From: Micromonospora solifontis
GTDB lineage: Bacteria; Actinomycetota; Actinomycetes; Mycobacteriales; Micromonosporaceae
Reading direction: 5' to 3'
DNA length: 44,389 nucleotides
NCBI RefSeq assembly: GCF_003725545.1
Contig: NZ_RJLN01000044.1
Location: forward strand, 1-44,389
In this document: piece by piece, positions 40,523 through 44,389 of the stretch
How positions within the stretch are numbered: the first letter of the stretch is position 1
Layout of the letters: each line of letters begins with the position of its first letter
Position numbers and translations under genes: made by a program
The notes under the pieces: generated by a model
What the model was told of the DNA's origin: nothing
The model's database searches: none
What the model saw: only the letters and a program-made list of their open reading frames with translations

Positions 40523-42241
40523 TCACGCACTCCTCTCGGACAACTCGAGGACGAGAGACCGGAGGTTCTCGGCGCGCAGGACGTCCCGCACGCCGACGTC
40601 CATCCAGCCCAGTTCCTTGAGCTTGGTCACCAGGATCACGGTCGACGCCGAGTCGCCTCCGATGTCGAAGAAGTTGTCCTCCAGGCCGGCGTCGGTCGTG
40701 CCGGTGAGGCGGCGCGCGAGCTGGAGGATCTGCTCCGCCGCGGGCACCGCGGCGTCGCTGTCCGGCTCGGCGCGGCGGCTGGCCCGCAGGGCATCCCGGT
40801 CCACCTTGCCGTTGCGGGTGTACGGCAGCGCGTCGATCTGCTGGATCACCGAGGGAACCTTGTAGCCGTCGAGGACCGACTCCAGATGCCCGCGAACCTC
40901 TCGGGCCGTGGCGGCACCGAGGTAGTAGCAGACCAGGGCATCGGCGGAGCCCTGAGCGGAGCCGTCGTGCGACTCGGCGGTGACCACGGCCTCGACGACT
41001 CCCGGGCACCGGCAGGCGGCGCTCTCGATCTCGCCCGGGTCGATGCGGTAGCCGCGCACCTTCAACTGCCGGTCGACCCGTTCCAGGAAGTAGAGCCGCC
41101 CGTCCCGTTCCTCGACCACGTCGCCGGTCCGGTAGATCCGGGCCCCGCTCCCGTCGAGAAAACGCCGCACGCCCGTTGACGTCAGGTATCCGAGCGCCAC
41201 ACACCCGCCGGTGATCACCAACTCTCCCCGGGTCACGCGGCCGGCGGCGGTCTCCTCCGGCCCCGTCGGCACCGGCTCCAGGTGGAGGGCGCCCTCGCCC
41301 ACCAGATCCCCGAGCGGTACGCCGTCGGCGCACTCGTCCGGCGTCAGCGGATCGGTGAGGAGATTGCAGATCGTGGTCTCGGTGGTCCCGTAGGCGTTGT
41401 GGAACGCCGCCACCTCGGACCATTTCCGCACCACCGCCGGGCGACACGCCCCACCACCGTTGATCACGTGCTGCAGGCTCATCCCGGGTGTCGGCTCGGT
41501 CGCCGTCAGCGCGAACGGTGTCGTCTTGAGGTGGGTGATCCGGAAGTCCTCGAGCGTGGCGCCGAGCATGCCGCCCGGTCGGAGCTGCTGCTCCGGGAGG
41601 ACCACGAGGCAGGCGCCGGCGGTCAGCGTCCAGAGGATCTCCGTGATGCAGCCGTCGAAGGTCAGCCGGGCGAACTGGAGCGTGCGGGAGCGCGTCGTCA
41701 CCGCCAGCCGCCGCACGTGGTCCTGGATCACCTGCCCCAGCGGGTCGACCCGGACCAGTACGCACTTGGGCTCACCGGTCGAGCCCGACGTGTGGATCGC
41801 GTAGGCGATCCGGTCGTCGTCGCCCGGCTCCACGCCGACCAGCCGCGGCTGCTGCTCCTCCGTGGCGCCCCACGGCAGCGTCGAGGCCGCGGCGATCACG
41901 GGGACCGGCGACCGGTCCGCCGTGCGGGCCACCACCTTGATGTCGAGCGAGGCGATCTTGCTCGCGTTCTGTGACCTGCTGTCGCGCGGGTCGATGAAGA
42001 CGAACGGGCAGCCGGCGACCATCGCGCCGGTCATGGCGACGATGGCTGCCGCGGTCCGCGTGGCCTCGATTCCCACGAACTCCCCGGGCTTGGCCGAGGT
42101 CTGGAGTTTGGCGGAGAACTCGTCGACGTACTCACCGAACTGCCGATAGGTGATCACCTCGTCGTCGGTGGCGAGGGCGTCGTACGGCGCAAAGTTCAGA
42201 ATGGCGTTCTCGATCGCCGATACGATGGAACTCTGGGTCAT
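40523..42241 (-). CDS. Adenylation-PCP protein with Asp/Asn-like code
   Basis: 572 residues: A domain ~20-480 (A3 IHTSGSTGEPKC; A5 NAYGTTETTIC, with Thr in place of the usual Pro; A7 YRTGDVVEE; A8 ERVDRQLKVRGYRIDPGE; A10 NGKVDRDAL) and PCP ~495-570 with the carrier Ser in IGGDSAST. No C or TE domain. The specificity positions read by eye are D-G-T-K-I-G-A-I-C-K; the D-x-T-K-x-G start resembles Asp/Asn-activating domains. The AsnB-like gene follows at once, supporting an Asp/Asn substrate. It lies 16 nt downstream of the FAH gene. Confidence 0.9.
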   Translation of the reverse strand: MTQSSIVSAIENAILNFAPYDALATDDEVITYRQFGEYVDEFSAKLQTSAKPGEFVGIEATRTAAAIVAMTGAMVAGCPFVFIDPRDSRSQNASKIASLDIKVVARTADRSPVPVIAAASTLPWGATEEQQPRLVGVEPGDDDRIAYAIHTSGSTGEPKCVLVRVDPLGQVIQDHVRRLAVTTRSRTLQFARLTFDGCITEILWTLTAGACLVVLPEQQLRPGGMLGATLEDFRITHLKTTPFALTATEPTPGMSLQHVINGGGACRPAVVRKWSEVAAFHNAYGTTETTICNLLTDPLTPDECADGVPLGDLVGEGALHLEPVPTGPEETAAGRVTRGELVITGGCVALGYLTSTGVRRFLDGSGARIYRTGDVVEERDGRLYFLERVDRQLKVRGYRIDPGEIESAACRCPGVVEAVVTAESHDGSAQGSADALVCYYLGAATAREVRGHLESVLDGYKVPSVIQQIDALPYTRNGKVDRDALRASRRAEPDSDAAVPAAEQILQLARRLTGTTDAGLEDNFFDIGGDSASTVILVTKLKELGWMDVGVRDVLRAENLRSLVLELSERSA

Positions 42242-42257
42242 GGTCGATTCCCCGCCC

Positions 42258-43073
42258 TCATGCCACGGTGTGTGAGAGAGTGCCCACGCCGTCGACGACG
42301 GCCTTGATCACATCGCCCGGGGCGATGACCGCCGCTCCCGGCGTGCCGGTGCAGATCACGGTTCCGGCGGCGAGAGTGCGGCCGGCGGTGAAGTACTCGA
42401 CCAGGTAGCCCAGGTCGTACTTCATCTCGGAGACGGCGGCGGTGGCGACGACCTGACCGTTACGTACCGTCGAGACGCGGATCGCCTGGAGAGCGGCGTC
42501 ATCGAACTCGTCCAGGGTCACCAGCTGCGGCCCCACGCTGCAGAAGGTGTCGAACCCCTTGGCCCAGGGGATGTAGCGGGGGTTCTCGCGGATCACGTCC
42601 TCAGCCGTCATGTCGAGGACGGCGGTGACGCCGGCGATGACCGAACGCCACTCGTCCCGGCGTACGTTCTTGCAGGCTCTGCCGACGATGAGGCCCAACT
42701 CGGCTTCCGCGGTCACGCGCTTGCTCTGCGAGGGGAGCGAGATCTGCTGACCATTGCCGATGAGACAACCTCGCGGCCGCAGGTAGGAGCCGGGCCCGGA
42801 CGCCGGCTGCTCGGTGTTGAGGTCCGCGGAGTGGCCCCGGTAGTTCAGTCCGGCGCCCCAGATGTCGCCGCTGTCGAGGACGGTCGCGGCGTCCTCGAGC
42901 GTGCGGCCGCTGGCCCGCGCGGCGCCGATCTGGTCCGCGATCTTCGTTCGGTGGGTCTCCTCCAGCAGGTCGGTCATGAGCATCCCCTGGACGCCGGAGA
43001 GCGGCACCCAGCCGCCGTCCCGGGCGGCGAAGATCTGGTAACCGCCCTCGGCGGCGAACCGCGCCAGCCTCAT
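42258..43073 (-). CDS. Fumarylacetoacetate hydrolase (FAH) family enzyme
   Basis: 271 residues; the ATG at 43073 overlaps the aldolase stop (ATGA). The FAH core is clear: GAGLNYRGHSADL, then a metal-binding acidic region AEAELGLIVGRACKNV (ExE) and AVLDMTAEDVIREN, KGFDTFCSVGP, and TGTPGAAVIAPGDVIKAVVDGVGTLSHTV. The family includes hydrolases, hydratases and decarboxylases of 2-oxo acids. Coupled to a DRE-TIM aldolase, it probably processes the 4-hydroxy-2-oxo acid made or used by that enzyme, as in meta-cleavage pathways, here possibly to build a precursor. Confidence 0.88.
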   Translation of the reverse strand: MRLARFAAEGGYQIFAARDGGWVPLSGVQGMLMTDLLEETHRTKIADQIGAARASGRTLEDAATVLDSGDIWGAGLNYRGHSADLNTEQPASGPGSYLRPRGCLIGNGQQISLPSQSKRVTAEAELGLIVGRACKNVRRDEWRSVIAGVTAVLDMTAEDVIRENPRYIPWAKGFDTFCSVGPQLVTLDEFDDAALQAIRVSTVRNGQVVATAAVSEMKYDLGYLVEYFTAGRTLAAGTVICTGTPGAAVIAPGDVIKAVVDGVGTLSHTVA

Positions 43074-44137
43074 CGGGCACCCCCGGCGACCGAGGCGTCC
43101 AGAGACTTCATCTCGGCCTCGAGGGCGGCGACCATCCGGTCGGCTGCCTCGCGGATGTCGTTCCGGTGCACGCTGCACCGGGCGAGTTCGGCCGCCTTCT
43201 CCATCAGGGTCGCCGGCTCGAGGCCGTACTCCGCGCAGATCTTCTCGATGAACGGGAAGTAGCCGGAGTGCACCCCGATGACGCCGCCGAGGACCTGCAG
43301 GTTCCGGTTCTCCGGAAGCGGTTCGAGGTTGGCCCGGCAGAATCCCGCGATGCGCGCCAGGGCCTGGTAGGAGTATTTGTCCTCGCCCAGCATGCTGATG
43401 ATGCCGGCCAGCGACTCGGTCTCGGCGTTGCCGGCGCCCCGGCCGATCCCGTCCAGCGTGCCGTCGACGATCGCGGCGCCCGTCTCCAGCGCGGCCATGC
43501 TGTTCGCGTTCGCCATTCCGAGGTTGTCGTGACCGTGGAAACCGATCACCGGGCACAGATCCTTCACGACGTTGATGTATTCCTTGACGTCGCCGGGCAG
43601 CATCGAGCCGTACGAGTCCACGATGTACAGACCGGCGATTTCCGGCGTGACCTTGCTCAGCAGCTTGGGTATCTCCGCGGCGGGGGTGGCGCTGGACTTC
43701 ATGAGGTTGAGGTAGACTTGGTCGCAGATCTCGACCGCCTGCTCGATGTAGTCCAGGTTGTCCGGGACCTGGCTGGCCTCCATGCCGATCCGAACGAAGG
43801 ACATCCCCTGGTCGCACAGGTCGCTCAGGGTGGAGAGGCGGCTGAACTCCGGTTGGGCGAACATGCCCCACGACGACGAGGTCAGATTGGACCGGGCGAT
43901 CTCGCACCACCGGTCCAGGCTGATGTTGCTGGGCGTGAATCCAGCCCGCTCGGCTTCGTATCCGATACCGTGCCCAATTTCGATCTTTTGGATGGGCGTG
44001 TCGTCGAGGCGGCACAGCAGGGACGCGACGAACTTCTCGTCCATCTGGAAGTTCACCGCGTAGGAGCCTTCGCGGAGGGTGGCGTCGAGAACCTCGATGA
44101 CCGGGGTCTGGAAGGGCGGGACGGGTGGCGCCGACAT
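43070..44137 (-). CDS. DRE-TIM aldolase (HMGL-like, 4-hydroxy-2-oxovalerate aldolase type)
   Basis: 355 residues from the ATG at 44137 (GGGAG 6 nt upstream); the frame is open to 44317 but the barrel starts at PVIEVLDATLREGSYAVNF. The metal motif is LREG, where DmpG-type enzymes have LRDG, so the usual Asp is Glu. Other landmarks are EIGHGIGYEAERAG, YIVDSYGSMLPGDV, the HxH metal motif GFHGHDNLGMAN, and DGIGRGAGNAETE. The C-terminal helices lack an acetaldehyde dehydrogenase partner, which is also absent nearby. First visible gene of the long minus-strand operon. Confidence 0.87.
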   Translation of the reverse strand: MSAPPVPPFQTPVIEVLDATLREGSYAVNFQMDEKFVASLLCRLDDTPIQKIEIGHGIGYEAERAGFTPSNISLDRWCEIARSNLTSSSWGMFAQPEFSRLSTLSDLCDQGMSFVRIGMEASQVPDNLDYIEQAVEICDQVYLNLMKSSATPAAEIPKLLSKVTPEIAGLYIVDSYGSMLPGDVKEYINVVKDLCPVIGFHGHDNLGMANANSMAALETGAAIVDGTLDGIGRGAGNAETESLAGIISMLGEDKYSYQALARIAGFCRANLEPLPENRNLQVLGGVIGVHSGYFPFIEKICAEYGLEPATLMEKAAELARCSVHRNDIREAADRMVAALEAEMKSLDASVAGGAR

Positions 44138-44340
44138 TGTCAACTCCCGAGCTGCTCGCTTGTGCTGGTTGTCAGTGGAGCGGTTGATTTCAAGGTTTCG
44201 GAAACCTGGATCAGCCAGCGCCGCAAACGTAGTGAGGCGCGTCCTCGGACGGTCCTCGGCCTTTCCCCGGGGCCCGCGGGCTCGGCGCCCCTGGAACGCG
44301 AAGAGAACGGCTACCACCGAGGACGAGGCCGACCGGCCGG
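44138..44340 (-). other. Leader region of the long minus-strand operon
   Basis: About 200 nt between a terminator-like hairpin and the aldolase start. The part nearest the gene (GAAACCTTGAAATCAACC on the minus strand) is less GC-rich and could hold a promoter, but no convincing box pair was found. No gene is seen. Confidence 0.4.
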
Positions 44341-44381
44341 CGAGAAAGAAAAGAGCCCCGGCGGCTTTTGGCGGAGCCGGG
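44341..44381 (-). terminator. Intrinsic terminator at the right edge
   Basis: On the minus strand a 6-bp stem CCCGGC / GCCGGG (44381-44357) is followed by CTCTTTTCTTTCTCG, a T-rich tract rare in this DNA. It either ends a gene lying beyond the window or acts as an attenuator in the leader of the aldolase operon. Confidence 0.55.
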
Positions 44382-44389
44382 ACTTGAGT

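Noticed and set aside
40519..40530. Upstream GTG start for the AsnB-like gene
   Set aside because: It would add four residues ahead of Cys2, which must be N-terminal after Met removal for glutaminase activity, and its ribosome binding site is too close.
1..44389. CRISPR arrays, insertion sequences and origins
   Set aside because: No regularly spaced short repeats, transposase or integrase motifs, or DnaA-box clusters were seen.

Overview
The window is high-GC actinomycete DNA, most like Micromonosporaceae (inferred from codon bias, from very large secreted RHS/DNRLRE-type proteins, and from a BTAD-NB-ARC-TPR regulator). No rRNA, complete tRNA, CRISPR array or transposase was found.

Left part (1-19,000). 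The region opens with the 3' end of a histidine kinase gene, a small unknown protein, a VapBC toxin-antitoxin pair and a conserved unknown protein. A Clp-N-domain regulator follows, transcribed leftward from a 69-nt palindrome that carries two mirror-image promoters. Next is a polymorphic-toxin locus on the minus strand: a frameshifted RHS remnant joined to the tail of a DUF3592-like membrane protein, a remnant of a secreted-protein start, an Imm10-like orphan immunity gene, a candidate immunity gene, an intact 2,114-residue RHS toxin ending in a nucleic-acid deaminase domain, and a 2,186-residue secreted protein with DNRLRE, LamG and four tandem CarboxypepD-reg/nidogen-like modules.

Right part (19,000-44,389). 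This is a biosynthetic gene cluster bounded on its left by a strong terminator hairpin and a tRNA-like T-arm fragment. A minus-strand radical halogenase of the BesD type (HxG iron site) diverges from a plus-strand operon: MbtH-A-PCP, Rieske oxygenase, SAM methyltransferase, ornithine carbamoyltransferase and ATP-grasp ligase. An MFS exporter and a SARP/AfsR-like regulator with a TTA codon follow on the minus strand. A long minus-strand operon then reads from the right edge: DRE-TIM aldolase, FAH-family enzyme, A-PCP with an Asp/Asn-like code, AsnB-type amidotransferase, type II thioesterase, PP-loop ATPase, atypical SDR, a 20-codon gene with a perfect ribosome binding site, a GNRA-capped hairpin, an RRE-ThiF enzyme, a MATE-like exporter and a nitrilase-superfamily hydrolase.

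How the genes may work together (inference). No condensation domain, YcaO or LanB-like enzyme is visible, so the two A-PCP proteins probably hold single amino acids for tailoring, with release by the type II thioesterase. The halogenase, OTC and ATP-grasp ligase suggest a chlorinated or carbamoylated basic amino acid built into a small peptide. The 20-residue peptide beside an RRE-ThiF enzyme is the most unusual element: it looks like a tiny RiPP-type substrate or scaffold inside an amino-acid-loading cluster. I do not recognise the product.
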